DNA of 64,000 bases from Ancylostoma caninum (taxonomy: Eukaryota; Nematoda; Chromadorea; Rhabditida; Ancylostomatidae), in contig JBAJFG010000583.1 of the NCBI GenBank assembly GCA_037903475.1, positions 186,001 through 250,000 on the forward strand, written 5' to 3'. Numbering within the stretch: position 1 is the stretch's first letter; every line of letters begins with the position of its first letter. A program made the translations under genes and the position numbers. The notes under the pieces were generated by a model. That model had not been told where the DNA came from, did not search any database, and saw only the letters and a list, made by a program, of their open reading frames with translations. Shown in pieces: positions 47,132-60,912 of this stretch.

Positions 47132-50100
47132 ATGAAACCGAGATTTAGACAGCTAAATTGTCTATACGGTTCATTTGCTGCACCTTTCTTTGTGACTTTT
47201 TTCTTACTATTTGTTCTGTACTACCACAGCCGCATTTATTCTCTGATTTCTCCACATGATTAGATCTCATCTTAGATTAGAGTTTGTTATATCAAATTCA
47301 TAAGTCGCCTTTATGTGTTCCATTTTTTTGTGCTGCTGTATGCTGCGAACTGTCGCACTTTCCGGGTTGACGCGTTCCTTTCGTTCCACCATCTGTTTCG
47401 AGAACTCTTCATAGTCGAGGGGTGCTCTTAAATTTGCTACACTTAGCCATCGATTTCCAGCCATCTGGCAGATACATTGTGTAAGTCTCGATGACGTTTT
47501 AAGTGCTGAACCACTTGCTACTTTCCTCTAAACGGCGGCTGGGCGCAGGAATTTGGTTCCTCCTCATCAATAATGCGCCTCGCCGACGACCTAATTGCGT
47601 CTGCTCTGATGAGCAACTGATTTCTCTCTCTAATGGCCCACATCCCTCGATGTCTTGCCAAGTGACATGTAATCGAAGGCATGAATGACTGCTGCCATTT
47701 GGGCAAGCCAGACATTTACTGAACAAAGAATTTGGTGAAGGTCGTGCTTCCAAGCAAATTTGAACACTTTCGTTTTCAGGTGACCATTTTATTGGCTTCC
47801 GCTTCGATGACCAGCCAAAGAGCACGACGGTCACCGACGGCCATATATTGTTAAATTGCCAGTACACCGTTGAAAGAGCTAGCATTAAAGACGTACGATT
47901 AGAGTGGAAAAAGGATGGATCTTCGCTCAACGTCAAATCCAGTAGCAGGATGTTAGTTTCTTTTCTGTTGTACAACGGTAACTTTCATTCCGCAATCCGA
48001 GGGACATTCTGTCGGTCTCATTACTATTTGCACGAGCCACCAGAATTGTTAGGTGTGGTCAGGTTTCGCATTACCAGATTGTGTGGCGAATCGCGCGGCG
48101 TCACCCACACGACTTTATCGACAGCGAATTGAGCGAGAGAAAACAGTGAAGAGAGCGAATTTGTATGCAAATTCTGTGAAATGCTGTTTGATATCTTGTT
48201 GATACGAAATGAAATGGAATATGGGAGCTGTGACTACATCAGCTTTGAAGCTTGGCGAAGTTTGTGCTGTACTTCCGCTCAAGTGCAGGGCTTTGCGCTG
48301 GAGATCTTATTGGGGTTGAGAATTGTGCCTTCAGCATGGCGATGTTTTAGAAGTGTGTGCACCACTTTGTTCTCATTTCTACATTCATTTTAGTGCATTT
48401 TCGGCACCTGCTAGTCTATAATTACTTGACAGATATTGCGCTTATTCTGTTAGTGGTCATCCTATATAAATCTCTGTTGTTCAAATGCAAGCTCATTTCA
48501 GTTCCTCTACGCTTCCCTTAGATGCTCAGGAATCAATTACCTGTAGACCCACAAACGCAACAATACGTACAGAAGATCATCCACTAACCACCTATTCATT
48601 GAGTCTTATGTTTTGAACTCAGTTACTAGGTACTATAACCTCCATGTCCTCTGATTTTCGAAGCTGAGCATTTCGATAATAACAACTTGGAAGAAACATA
48701 AGCATCATTGCAAGACTAGGTAGTGTGTTTTCTTTTTAAAATTTGTGGGTTTTGGAACCTATCCTGTTAGGGGAAGGTACAACACGCAGTGAAGAGGTAA
48801 AGAAGAAGACTGTGAAGAAATGTGCTTTACTAGTGTTCGTCCTTTAAAGAGCTAGACTATAGGTTAAAAATTGAAATTAGAAGATATCTGCTGTTTGAGT
48901 GAGGGCAGAAATATCGCATGAGCACCCGGGTGAAACCAGCGGAATTTTTGGAAATCTCTTTCCCAGTATAACTTGGATGAGTGCTGCCTTATTGTTAGTA
49001 AAATAATGTAGTCTTTCGCAGTAATCGCCTGTACAGCTGCTCTGAATTGTGTAATTTGCTTATGCTTTGGAACTTGGGTTTTACATGTCTTTCTTCATAT
49101 TCAAGTTACGTGACAGCGATCTGAACGTTCGGCGGACTGTTCCCGTTGACAGCGGGAGATCCGATTTTGTTTGCTAGAGCTGTCAAAGTTATTTTAAAGT
49201 TTCGAATCGATTCTGCCACTGAAGTAGCATGTGCTTCATGACTCTACAAAACTGCACTTGGATCATGCGCAAACCTTCAATAAATCGAAACCTCAAACAC
49301 AATCGAAAATACCGAACATGGACTGTCAGTTATGCTGCGTAAGAAAGATTTTGATAGTAATTTTTCTCGATGTCATCTGCAAATAATTCTTTGGTGGATC
49401 GTGGTAATCACTCATACAGAAGAAAAAGCTGAATATTGCCTTCAACCTCTGACTTTCTTTAGACTTTGTGATGATTTTCGAGTTTTTACAGGCAACTTTT
49501 TTCAAATGGATCATTATCAATACATGATGTTACTACTGGCGATGCTGGATCCTATCGTTGCATCGTGCACGTCACATCGAACGACGGTTTTACATGGACA
49601 TATATGAGTAGAAAGGCCACGATTAGGTTACCTGATCTTCCAAAGTAAGGTTTTTTTTAAATTTCGGATATTCGTTTTCGGTTTTGTTAATACTTGTTTC
49701 TATTCATAAATTTCGAGGCCTCCGTGTTTCTTACCACTCTTATTTGTTAGGTTCGAAGCACAGCCAATCGATCGTTTGGTAGCAAAAGGTCAACCAGTGG
49801 TGTTCCAGTGTATAACGGTACGTTGCCAGTTCCTTCATCTTCTCAGGAATTCGCGTGGAACGGATTAACATCTTCCGCAGTTTGCGTCACGAATTTCTAA
49901 TTTTTCAGCTCGCGAAACCACCTCCCGCTGTGGTTTGGTATCATAACAATCAGGCTATTTCTAGTGGAGGTGAGCAACTACCTTCAAATGTTTGAGTGTT
50001 TTCTAGCAAAATGCGATGGTGTGAGAGATGTGAATGGATACCATCCATTTCACAGTCATTTCATCAGGTAAATTTCATGCTTCCCAAGCGCTGAGAGTGG

Positions 50101-53100
50101 ATCTTGATGTAAATTTTTTTTCGCTTTTTGCAGCTAATATCTTCGGGGGTCTGCTTAGATGCCGTCATTTGAGTGTTGTCACATCCCTGCACGTTTTTTG
50201 TATTTGTATGGATGTGACATTTTCGTAAATCTATCGTTTCATAATGCATAGCTGTGGTAAGCGTGTTTGTGGTCGTATCGCATCTCCGATAGCGGGGGTT
50301 TGGAGATGGATTAGAAGATAACGAGTATACATGCCCGCAGGGGCATTATGTCATTCATCCATGAATTGTTTGCTCAGCCCAGTGCGAGATCCTCCGAAAT
50401 GTCCGCAGTGGCAAGGTCAAATTGAGGGCTGGTAGGCCGGATGTCATGCTCTGATTACCCGCTACTCTATTCTTGCGGCGCGGGATTGGCCATGGATAAC
50501 ACCTCACCTGATTTGCGCATAGCACATTCGCGTGTGCTTAACAAGAAAAACACTAGGGAGGAGTCTCCGCGATTTATATTTGCAAGAACGTTTTTCTCGT
50601 TTTTACCACAGGAACACTCAGCTTTTATGCGATCTCTTCCGAGGGAGTTTCGAAATTTGGGGCACGAAGATGAATTGGATTCCTATCCTACTACTGGCGG
50701 AGCTTAAAAGCTTCATTTGTTGGCCTTCCGAGGACTTCCAACGCATACTTTCTTGTGACAAATGCGCTCTGGGAATTGTGACTCATTATGGAAACCGTAT
50801 GTATTTCATCGTAAAGATTCAACGCTGGAATGAGTTGGAATAATTGCATTAAGATCATACGAAATGTTTGATTTCTATAAAGTTTTATGCACCTCTTGAT
50901 AGCAAATTATCGAGCTACTTATAGCTGAGGAGGTATTGAAGCGTTACAGGAACTTTCGAAAGTTTCTTTTAAAGTCCACTCGCAATTGAGTTTGAGTTAT
51001 AGATTCTCAGGCCCTCGTTCCGTAATAAAATAGATCTCACCAGTTTGAGTTTTTCATGTGGAACGGCCGGGTACACTTCATGGGCAAACCAGCCGTGTTT
51101 ATGCAGCTGCATGTACTACTCTTGTTTACAGCTGACTACAACATTCTGCCCGTTTCGAGTTCGTTGGAAATCGCATCTGTGCAGCCGCGACACGAGGGAG
51201 AGTACAAATGCGTTGTTGAAGGAGCAGGCAAACGAAGAACCAGCCTGAGTGGGCGTTTGCGCATAGACACCGGTATAACAATAATTTTTCAAAGTTTTTA
51301 CGGTGTTTCGCACTACTTGAATCGCTCAATAAGTCCTTATAGGAATTCCATCTCAAGAACTCACCTTCCTCTCATCTCCTCGTGTGCAGACTGCGAAGGA
51401 GGGAGATGACATCATCCTTGAGTGTCTTGTTAGCTCCCAAGGCTCTGCCGAAGTTAGATGGTAGGTACAGCATTTGGCGAATGATTTTGTATAAGGTGAT
51501 GTGATGTGGAACTGCTAAATTTTCGGTGATATTTTTCTCCTTTTCGCATCGTATTAATCAGCTCGCGCCATGTACCTGCAAAACATCGTCATTTCGTAAA
51601 GATGTTATCCTTCCCTCTGCGAAGAGTCGTTTTTTCTTCCCTCCATGGTCACGCTGTTTAGATGCAAGCGTCTCTTTCAATTTTCCCGGTTGTTTAGTAT
51701 TTGGTGCAGGTGTGAGACCCTTTGATGAGCGGCTGCGAGAGAATTCCAGGCCGTCATATGAAGTGATTCAGCGCAGGTGATGTGCCACTGCGTAGTAACG
51801 AATCTATTGGTGATTAATGAGGGTCCCTATGCAGTACAGCTCTTGTCTGATGGGATAGCATACACATAGTTTTTCTCATAAAAGTTTCCGGAACTGAAAT
51901 TGCGGATATATTTGTAGTCAGTAGCGCAACAAATATGATTTATCTCAATTTTTATAAGTTAGCAGATAAGGGGTTGATTTCTTCACCTTCTTATCCAAAC
52001 AGCTCACATATGAGAAAATGGTGCAAACACTGGAATGAATCCAAAACGTACCCGACGCTATCTTGGGTTCATTTTTCCAAAGTGGGTTCCATTGGTAAGA
52101 AAAGTGCACTCTCATTTCATCTTAAAAAACAGGGATCGAACTGATTAGGACGTCTCAATGAGACAGTGCTTATGTGTAAACGATACCTACAATTATGTGT
52201 CAAAGAGCAGCTCTTCTTATTCATATTTCGACTCCAGCTACCACTGTCCCCGTTGCGGCTGTCCTGTAATCTGTCATCAACTCATCTTCAGGCTGAAGGA
52301 TACCCGTCAGGTGGCAATTGATGGGTTACGAATACGACGTGTGGGAATCTCTTCGCTACTGTTGTCTAATGTGATGGGCTCCGATTCTGGATTATACACT
52401 TGCAGAGCCAGTAACACTCATGATTCTCTGGACAGAACTGTTGCTGTGCATGTTGCAGGTGAGAAATTGTGCACGTTCTAGGGTATGGTTGTCAGGAGAG
52501 ATGGTTGGCATGTGCACCCTGATACAATCCAAGGCTCTTGCTAGAATTTTATCTAGTTGGGACGATAAGGGCTTGACGTCCATTCTGTCATTATGCGCAA
52601 TAGTTTATTGGTAGTGACCACGCAGAGCTTGCTCTCATTTAGAAGATTTGATTGAAACTCGCGTCTTATCTGGAACTGAGATTTGCTAACACTTGACTGT
52701 GCATGATATAGAATTCTTGGATAATGAAGCTAACAGAAATGCAGGTCGTCTTAATAAGTCTCCCTATCAATTTTTAGGAAGGTAGGTTTCCGAATGTGAG
52801 GAAACCATACCCATTAGTGGCGTCGCTTGTGTTGGGGAGATTTTTTGTAGGCTCCACTGTGGGACCGCAGATCCTTTCCTCCTTATTTGGAGACCTTTTC
52901 TTCCGCTATTTCTGTTGATTGTATGCACTCACACAAAAATTTCGTAGTATCCAAGCTTGTAATTTTTCAGTGGAACCAAAACTCACTGTGCTCCCGCAGA
53001 GCAAAATAGCGTTAGAGACAGCTGATGTAGAAGTGAGTATCATTTGCTTTGTGTATTTTTCACTCACAGCTGTAGTTGTTATTTCACCATGTCCTTTGTT

Positions 53101-56100
53101 CTAGTTCGAGTGCCTGTCAACGGGAAGTCCGACTCCTACTTTGTCGTGGTTCAAGAATGGCGAGGCTATCATTGCCAGTGATTACTTTGTCGTCGAACCA
53201 ACTAAGTATGTTCGAGCATTTGTCTTACCACTACTGCGAATTGAATCTGTATTTGTTGTCTTAAGGCTGCGAATTCTCGGCCTTGTCAAAGCTGACCAAG
53301 GTGTGTATCAGTGCATTGCGGATAACGAAGCAGGAAGTGACCAGGCTTCTGCTCAGCTTCTGGTGGACACTGCAGGTGCAGTCATCTTTCGTTTAGGCAT
53401 TGCCTTTGCCTCTAGCTTCTTCGCTTTCTTTTCTGGCAGGTCCCACTTATCTATCCACCATTGGGGTTGATAGCAGTACTCTCAGTGCACGAACTAGTCC
53501 TATCTCTTTCTCGGCTGATGGTTGGTTTCAGAGAGTTTCCACCGCGCATTCCATGACCGTATCCCTTGAAGTGTTGTTAATATATTTATGCATGGTTGAC
53601 TTGCACTTACTTATATCGGATGTTTGCTCCTTATCCCTCTACCTCACCTTTTCTGTTTTTTTTTTCCTAACATCAACTCTAACATCCATACTTATAGACC
53701 TCTTCAAGAGGAAGTTCTATGGCAAAGGAAATAATGTATAGTACCAGTAGTGGCCAAATAATCGAGTAGCCATAACATCTGGATGTTGTTGGAGATTTAC
53801 CGCTTTGAAATGATGTACAGTTCATAATAGAGCCAATTCATCAACCTATAGCAAAAAATTAGTTATGTGACAAGTAAAGCATTATTCAGTAGGTAGAAAA
53901 ATGGGTGAGAATGAGCTGAGAACAGCTTTGAGATGTATATCCAAGTCTATGGTTCTCGTGGGAATTTTGAGCATGGGCGAAGCTTGTACACGTTTTGTGG
54001 TCTACCAGATAACATCAATCCTCCTCCACTTGTGTGCTTCTCGTAACGGAAAGTTTTCCTTTAGATTCTTCATCTGTTGCTGCTTCGTCAGGACAACCAC
54101 TGGTTGCTTCTGCTCCACTTGGCCTCAAGGTTGGCTCCCTTGGCAGCCGTTTTGTGAACTTGGAGTGGGATCCACCCCTTGTGCGACACGGTCACATAAT
54201 GAGATATCACGTCTTTTATAAAGAAGAAGATAGTGATAGGTATGACTCTCATTATGTCGTCAAACAGCTTCAATTAAACAAACTCGAGTTTAGGGAAAGG
54301 ATGCTAAATTCTTCAACCACTTCTGTGACAGTCACGTCCCTGCAACCTAACACACTCTACTTGTTGCGAGTGGCAGCCGAAAACGAAGCCGGAATGGGTA
54401 AAATCAGCGACCATGTGAAGATCACCACGAAGAAAGAACGTTAGTTGATGAGTTGGACTGGTATTTTCGCGTACATGTAATGTCAAACAGTAGTTTCCTT
54501 CAGAAGCAGTACCTGGACGTGTCACCAATCTGGTTGCACGTGCACTGGGTCCGGAAACAATCGAGGTTAAGTGGGATCCTCCACAAGGTGGTCCTACTGC
54601 GTTGCGATACAAGCTGTTCTATATTAGAAATCCGCCAGAACCTGATGACAAGGAGACTCAAACAATTGTACGTTGTTGTTGTTGTTTCGAGGACAAATTT
54701 CAACTTTGTGGATTCTGCTTTTGTCTGTTTCCGATCGCTGATACCTTCCAGATATCCTCTACTGCATATACGTTACATGGTATGGACAAGTTCACAGAAT
54801 ATCAAATCCGCGTTGAGGCTGAAGGCGAAAACGGAAGCGGCCTGAGTAGTGCTCCGCTGAAAGTGAGCGCATTTTGAGGACGACCTCACGTTGCATTTGA
54901 ATGATGTGGTTTATGATAAGGCTCTTCTTATGGATTGTTGAGACTACTTTTTGAACCTAAATTTGTAACACTTTTCAGTCTTAAATTTTGGAATTTCATG
55001 TTTTGTGTACCGTATTATCCCAGGTTTATGGCATTTTTCCGCCTTTTTGTTGCTTGCTACATTATTTCGTATATGTACAGAAATTTTCGAAGAAAATTCT
55101 CATCTTTCAGATTTTGCTACGTCGTAATAATCTCTGTTTTCAGGTTCGTACATTGTCGGATGTTCCCTCCTCTCCACCCCGAGATATCGTTGCCGAAACC
55201 ATGTCAAGCACGAGTGTTAGAATCAGCTGGAGTGAACCTGATCCAGAAACCACGAACGGGGAAGTTACAGGATATAGGTGGGTTAATATAGGTTCACAAC
55301 CGGACATAAAATACCGCAATGCAGCGTGATTATTTCAGGCTAAAGTACAAAACGAGAGTCCGCGGCAGCAAGGGCAATACTTTTGTTTTGGATGCTAGTG
55401 AAAGGGAGTACACGATCACAGGATTGGATGTTAATACTCAATACCTCGTGCGGATGGCTGTTGTCAACCATGTAATGTTTCTTTTTTGTCGCTTCCAACT
55501 TGGAAAGTGATGCTAATTATACTCAAAATTGCAGAATGGAACGGGCCCGTACTCGGATTGGATCCCAGTAGCCACATCGCTCATGGACAAGGAAGAGGCG
55601 CTGCTAGGCGCCCCTCGCGAACTTCGTCCACAAGCGGGCCCAGACTACATTTTGATCTCTTGGCTTCCTCCAGCTGATGAGACTATTCTTGTCCGAGGAT
55701 ATCAGATTGGCTGGGGCAACAACGTTCCTGATGTGTCCATGGAACGTGTTGGTCCCAATGTTCTGCAGCATAAGATCACTGGATTACGTCCGTCTAGAGA
55801 ATACGTTGTCTCGTTGCGCGCTTTCAACAAACAAGGCTCTGGTTTTCCGATTTATGAGACCGTTAAGTAGGTGCTATTGTGCTCACGCTTCCGAATAACT
55901 CTACAGTGCAAGGCCTTTTCTCTGCAGAACCCTATCGCACTCATCAACACTGCTTCTGGACGGAACTTTGTCTTCCGGGCCTTTGACAACTCCTCTTGGT
56001 GTCCGTGCCGAGGCTCTGTCAGCAACATCAATCCGCGTTACATGGACTGAATCGGACCCCAACGCTTTCAATATGATGTATACGGTGCGCTATAGTACCA

Positions 56101-59100
56101 GGTTTGTTTTTTGTTTCTCTATCGCCCTTTGCTATTCATTTTTAAGCATTCTTTTTCTTCAGTTTATGAGTCATCTCGCTTGCATTGCTGAGATGCTCTT
56201 CAATAATTTTTGGGAGAAACATTCTACAATTTTCAGTGCTGATGGGAATCAGGTTCGTTATGTCAACGTGTCCGAGTCATGGGTTACCATAGAAGGTCTT
56301 CGCCCAGACACAGAGTACGAATTCTCTGTCCGCTCCCTGACAGCTGGTGCCACCCCAAGCCCATGGAGTATGGCAGCAAGGAATAAGTTAGTTAATTTTG
56401 TTGTCATATCACCAAGTTTTTTTTTATATTGGATCCTATCCTCTTTTTAGAACACACCCTTCCGCTCCATCTTCCGCTCCTCGTGATCTCACTGTGCTTC
56501 CAGCTGCTTCTGGTGATCCACAGGCTGTTTTACTCAACTGGCAGCCACCAAAATACTCTAACGGAGAAGTTGAGGGTAAGTCATCTTTCGATTTTTGATT
56601 TTTAGAAAATGAGCAGAGAATTTGTGCTCTTAGAATATTTGATCTACTACACCGATCGAGTGATGCAAGCCGACAAGGACTGGACTATTCACTACGTACA
56701 AGGGGACCGCTTAAGTCATGAGATTAGGAATCTTTTACCAAAAACCACATACTATTTCAAGATACAGGCGCGAAACGAAAAAGGTGCGTCTGTGTTTCCC
56801 TTCTCTCATAGCGGCTCATAAAAGTTCAAATGAGTTTTCAGGATATGGGCCGCTTTCTCCAGTGCAGACATTTGCCCCTTTCGGGGGATCTAGACCGGCT
56901 GGCGTTGTTGTTCCCGCTTCCGGTAAAGGGTCGAACTTACGTTGGAATGACCTGCTCGCGCTATTCACTTCTAACCCAATGTACATAGCCGTTGTGGTGG
57001 CGTTTGCGGCTCTCGTTCTTCTCTGTATAATACTGGTTGCTGTATGTGTTTTCAAAAGGTGAGGTTACCATAGATTAACTCCTTTACACTAGCTCCCTGT
57101 CAAAATTGAGAATTGTTTGTCTGCCCATTCCCATTGAAGAGTGTCTATCATCTGCAAGGAGACGCTTTTTAGGGATCGTAAATCTGCTCCGGTGACAATC
57201 AAAGTTTTTTTTACACGTTTGCAGACAGAAATTAATGGAGAGTCTCATCACACACTGCCTAAAAGGATCTACTCTTGTTTTTTGAGTGCGAAAGTGCAGT
57301 AAAAATCAACAACAATAGAACCGTTCTTGCGAAGGAATATCATGTTACAGAAACATCATCGCACGAATCGGTTGTTCACCCCATCTCTCTCTCTGTTCTA
57401 ATACAGAATAAGATTATGACGCTACCTTCAAATTTGGAAAGAAATAGAATCAAATAAATTTATTCTAGTTCGCTAATTAATTCCTACATTTTCTGTATTT
57501 TCTGCGTCCAGCTTGTCTCATCATCGAAGTTACGGAAAGAACATAGTTGAATGCGATTTGTTAACAATCGCATTGTCTACGTTGTTTTTATTTGTACAGA
57601 GTAGATTTAAGAAAAGAGATGGGCAGCAATATCATTTAATCACGGCGATTATGAAACTGGCCGACGAAGTCATTTGTTGTATAGCCGAGTCCCACCTGAT
57701 CCTATGTGCAAGATCTTAGGAAAACCTGCCTATCTGACTGCGCATATGCATGGTTCCTTGACCAGATTTGTCACCAAATTTTATCGAAATATTGCATTTT
57801 AAACCATAGACTTGAATATGGTGTATGTTTGAGGAGTGCTAAAAACAAAAATGGATATACGGCTGGAAAGAAGACTAGCGCTCAGCAGCCTGGTGCTGAT
57901 TTGTGGATTGATCATCCCAGTGGAAACCATATTCGTGGCGGACGTAAGTGATGAGTAATTTGAAATCCCTGCTTATATGATTTGCGAGTTTTTAGCGTCG
58001 GATTACATGGTGAACGGCATTGGAGCTTCGGTGGTGGACATGAAACACCTAACTGGGCCAGAAGTTGTTGAGTCTCCCCCGCCAAGATACCATGCGTTGC
58101 AAGGTATGCTCCATTTTCTCAGTCTTGTGTAAAACTTCTTTCGAAGCCTTACCAACCAGATACATAGTAGCATGCTTAAAATCCAGCGGACATTATTGTG
58201 GTTGTCAGATCCACCTCTGTTTTGTGATTAATTCTCTCCTATATTTTTCATCGTAAGAGCGGAGGACCCCAGCTCGTGTAAATTGTTTCGAGCCTGTTCT
58301 GTGCTTGTACACACGTTTTTCTTCTTTTGTTGTGGTCGTTGTCGTAGTGTTCCCTGCAAACAGATTCAACCTATGGATCGGTATCCATGCGTCACAGTCG
58401 AACCCCAGCCCGCCATTCAATATCTTCTTATGATGAAGAGTTACGTCGTCTGGAGCTTGAAGGCCGTCGTCCCGTCGTTGTCGGTCGAGCCAAGCCTATC
58501 CTAGCCTCTGTTATTGGATACGGTCCTCCCTCTGAAGAAAGTATGTTACGTATCGTTGCATGTCCTGTGTTACCAATACATAGTGTGCTTGACTTCATTG
58601 ATTCTTGGTCTTTGTGACGTCCCATGATTTGAAGCTCCATTATTGCCTTCAGGTCAAGGAACTTTATCTCGAAGTTATCACCATTCCCAATCTAGTCTTG
58701 AGGGGCAAAGGCAGCGAACACCACAAGTCGTCTATACCGGAAGTGGAAGGCATCAGGTTCATTCTTATTGTTAGGTAACGCATTTCGTTACCGTAAGCCT
58801 CACCGGTTCAGCCAATCGCCAAGATAGAATTCGGAGAATCTCCTTATGGATCAACATCGGCGTTGGCCCCCGGAACACCTCCAGTTCCAATGCAAGCACC
58901 ACCACCTGGACCGCCTTCTGTGGTAGATGGATACAGAACCCTTCGGGGTGGTTCCTCGAATACACAAAGTCAAGGCGCTCTCAGGTACAAGCTGGTTTGG
59001 GCGCTTGCTTTGAAAGTTGGCAGTCCATCAACATGATTTTTTAAAAGTTTTTGACTTTTGAAGTGGAAAACATCAACAAAGTTGGCTTGGTCGTATGAAC

Positions 59101-59712
59101 AGTCGAGAATTCTTTTTGAATAAGAAGTTGTGCCTGTTTTGAGCTTTATGCTTCTTTGCGTAGTTAAAATAAGGGTGTAGCTGCAAGATCACTCTATTAA
59201 ACATGGACAAGTTTTACTATGTTTTGCCATGGTCTAATTTTAAATGTTCAGATCGTTCACGCAGCTAGCTGGCACGCCTCCACCTCCCAGCAGCAGCCAG
59301 GCGTTGTCCCAGCAACAAACCCGGCCAATAGTGGTTGCAGCCGGTGGTAGACAGCTGCCTGTCGGAAGGGCGACTGCTCAGCCAAGAGTAAATGTGACCA
59401 ACATTTACAGGTACCTTCATTAGGTAATGAATGTGACATCAAGTTGATTGGCTCCTACTCATTTTAGTCCGTATGCATCTTGCTCTTCCGACACAGAAAT
59501 GGAAAAGAAGCAGGCTCAAGCTGAAGCCGAAGTTCCTGTTAGTTCCGGAACTCTACGGGTACGACTTTCCCTCATTCGAAAACAACAAGCTTTGAAATTA
59601 TGCTTTCTAGCCTTCAAACTCAACGGAGGAATTGAATGCCCAAATGGAGAACTTGGATACAATGATAGATGATCTACAAGCGCTCCAGCACGAATTTGGA
59701 GTAGTGTCTTAA
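47132..59712 (+). CDS. unc-40: UNC-40 / DCC netrin receptor (31 exons, 1,448 aa model)
   Basis: Axon and cell guidance receptor for UNC-6/netrin. Exons: 47132-47217, 47461-47480, 47780-47951, 49492-49644, 49751-49817, 49909-49969, 51132-51272, 51343-51460, 52292-52458, 52971-53032, 53105-53205, 53266-53375, 54065-54439, 54504-54667, 54752-54862, 55144-55277, 55339-55471, 55535-55866, 55928-56101, 56237-56386, 56451-56575, 56634-56783, 56842-57058, 57834-57943, 57996-58103, 58364-58540, 58653-58756, 58812-58984, 59252-59410, 59468-59558, 59611-59712. All join in frame. Hydrophobic signal at 14-34; four Ig domains (42-419) each with both cysteines; six FN3 domains (440-1045); transmembrane helix about 1082-1104. 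Cytoplasmic P1 DLWIDH (about 1131), proline-rich P2-like region (about 1293-1315), P3 [20 protein letters not shown] at the C-terminus. C. elegans UNC-40 is about 1,415 aa. Least certain: the 20 nt second exon and the acceptors at 57834 and 58364. Confidence 0.95.
53440..53520 (+). other. Candidate 81 nt in-frame cassette exon in the unc-40 Ig4-FN3 linker
   Basis: The sequence has a TTCTGGCAG acceptor, a GTTGGT donor, phase 1 on both sides and no stop (27 codons, beginning [20 protein letters not shown]). It would insert cleanly between exons 53266-53375 and 54065-54439. The Ig4-FN3 linker tolerates length variation. The donor is not ideal and conservation is unknown. It is not counted in the 1,448 aa model. 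Confidence 0.35.
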
Positions 59713-60912
59713 AGTCGTCGGAGCATTCTCATAGTGGTGATTCTTTCTCGGTGTATCGTGCTGTTACGATTATGTACAGATTGATATCCCTTACGACTCT
59801 CGTCTATATTTCTCGAAATTTAATCATTCCTGCCTGACCTCCTAAAGGACTTCGATCTAGTACTTGATTTTCATTTGAAGAGCTTTCAGGACATCAATTT
59901 CGAATTCCTTGCCGCTTAGAGTCACATTATTTTCCTCTTAAAGGTTTCAAAGCTGAATATGCCCGTCATTGGTGCCGCTCAAAACCTCGATTTGAAGCCA
60001 ACGGGCTTTTTTTTTTCGAATATCTTCTTTTCACTTTGATTGTCATACCTTGTTTATTTTCGCATATCCTGTCAGTTTGTTGTACCCTATTTAGTGCTTC
60101 TAGCCGTGCTGTTCCAAAGGTCTCTGAATCCGCTTAGCTAACTCACGTGTATGCTAATCTTAAATGCAGTATTCCCACGCCCACAATGGGCAATTCACAC
60201 TTGACTGGTATTCCACAGTATTTATTGCATTCACTATGTTCGCTCAGTTTTCACATCATATGTGTTGACTAGTTTTTGGTTACATAAGAACCCATTAATT
60301 TAATAAACGTTTGATCCACACCGCTACAAATTCACATGCATTTTCATTAGCTTGTACGGCATAGTTTTTGTATGAGCTGTATAACCTGCCGAAAAATGGA
60401 CGTACAGTGAAGGTCAACCGGTGCACAGCTGGCGAAGAGGGCCGCGCCGCAATACTCCCTAACTCACATTCATACGCGTCAATCGGTACATATGGAATCA
60501 AGGTCTGGGTTACGCGTACCAGTGTGATTTAACGAGTGATGTGGAGTAGCCCTTTTCACCCGAGGTGATGATTGAATTACACTGTTAACGTTTACAGCCT
60601 AAGCAACTTGCTTAATCAAAAACGTAGGATACGATCGGAACACTGGAGAAGTGTTACATCACCAGGAAATTTCAATAAAAAATAATGTGCAAGAAAAACC
60701 TAAGCAAAGCGTGTATAACAACAGCTGGATCGTGAGATTTTGAGGTCTACGAAGGGGAAATACTTTCAAAACATGTGTCAGTGTAGAACTGTTTTCAGCA
60801 CAAAGCAACGATTGAGGAGTTTACTCGAAAGGCTCATTCATGCCAAAATGGCAATATCACATGATAAAACTCTGCTTAAAACAACTGGAACATTAGAAGT
60901 GAAAGCATGAAG
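59713..60912. other. Convergent intergenic region between unc-40 and the APRT gene
   Basis: About 1.2 kb with no gene recognised; a short minus-strand frame at 60295-60501 is not convincing. An AATAAA on the plus strand at 60302-60307 could end unc-40 transcripts. An AATAAA on the minus strand (plus TTTATT, 60221-60226) could end the APRT transcript, in which case the 3' ends would overlap. Both are far from their stop codons, so this is tentative. Confidence 0.4.
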
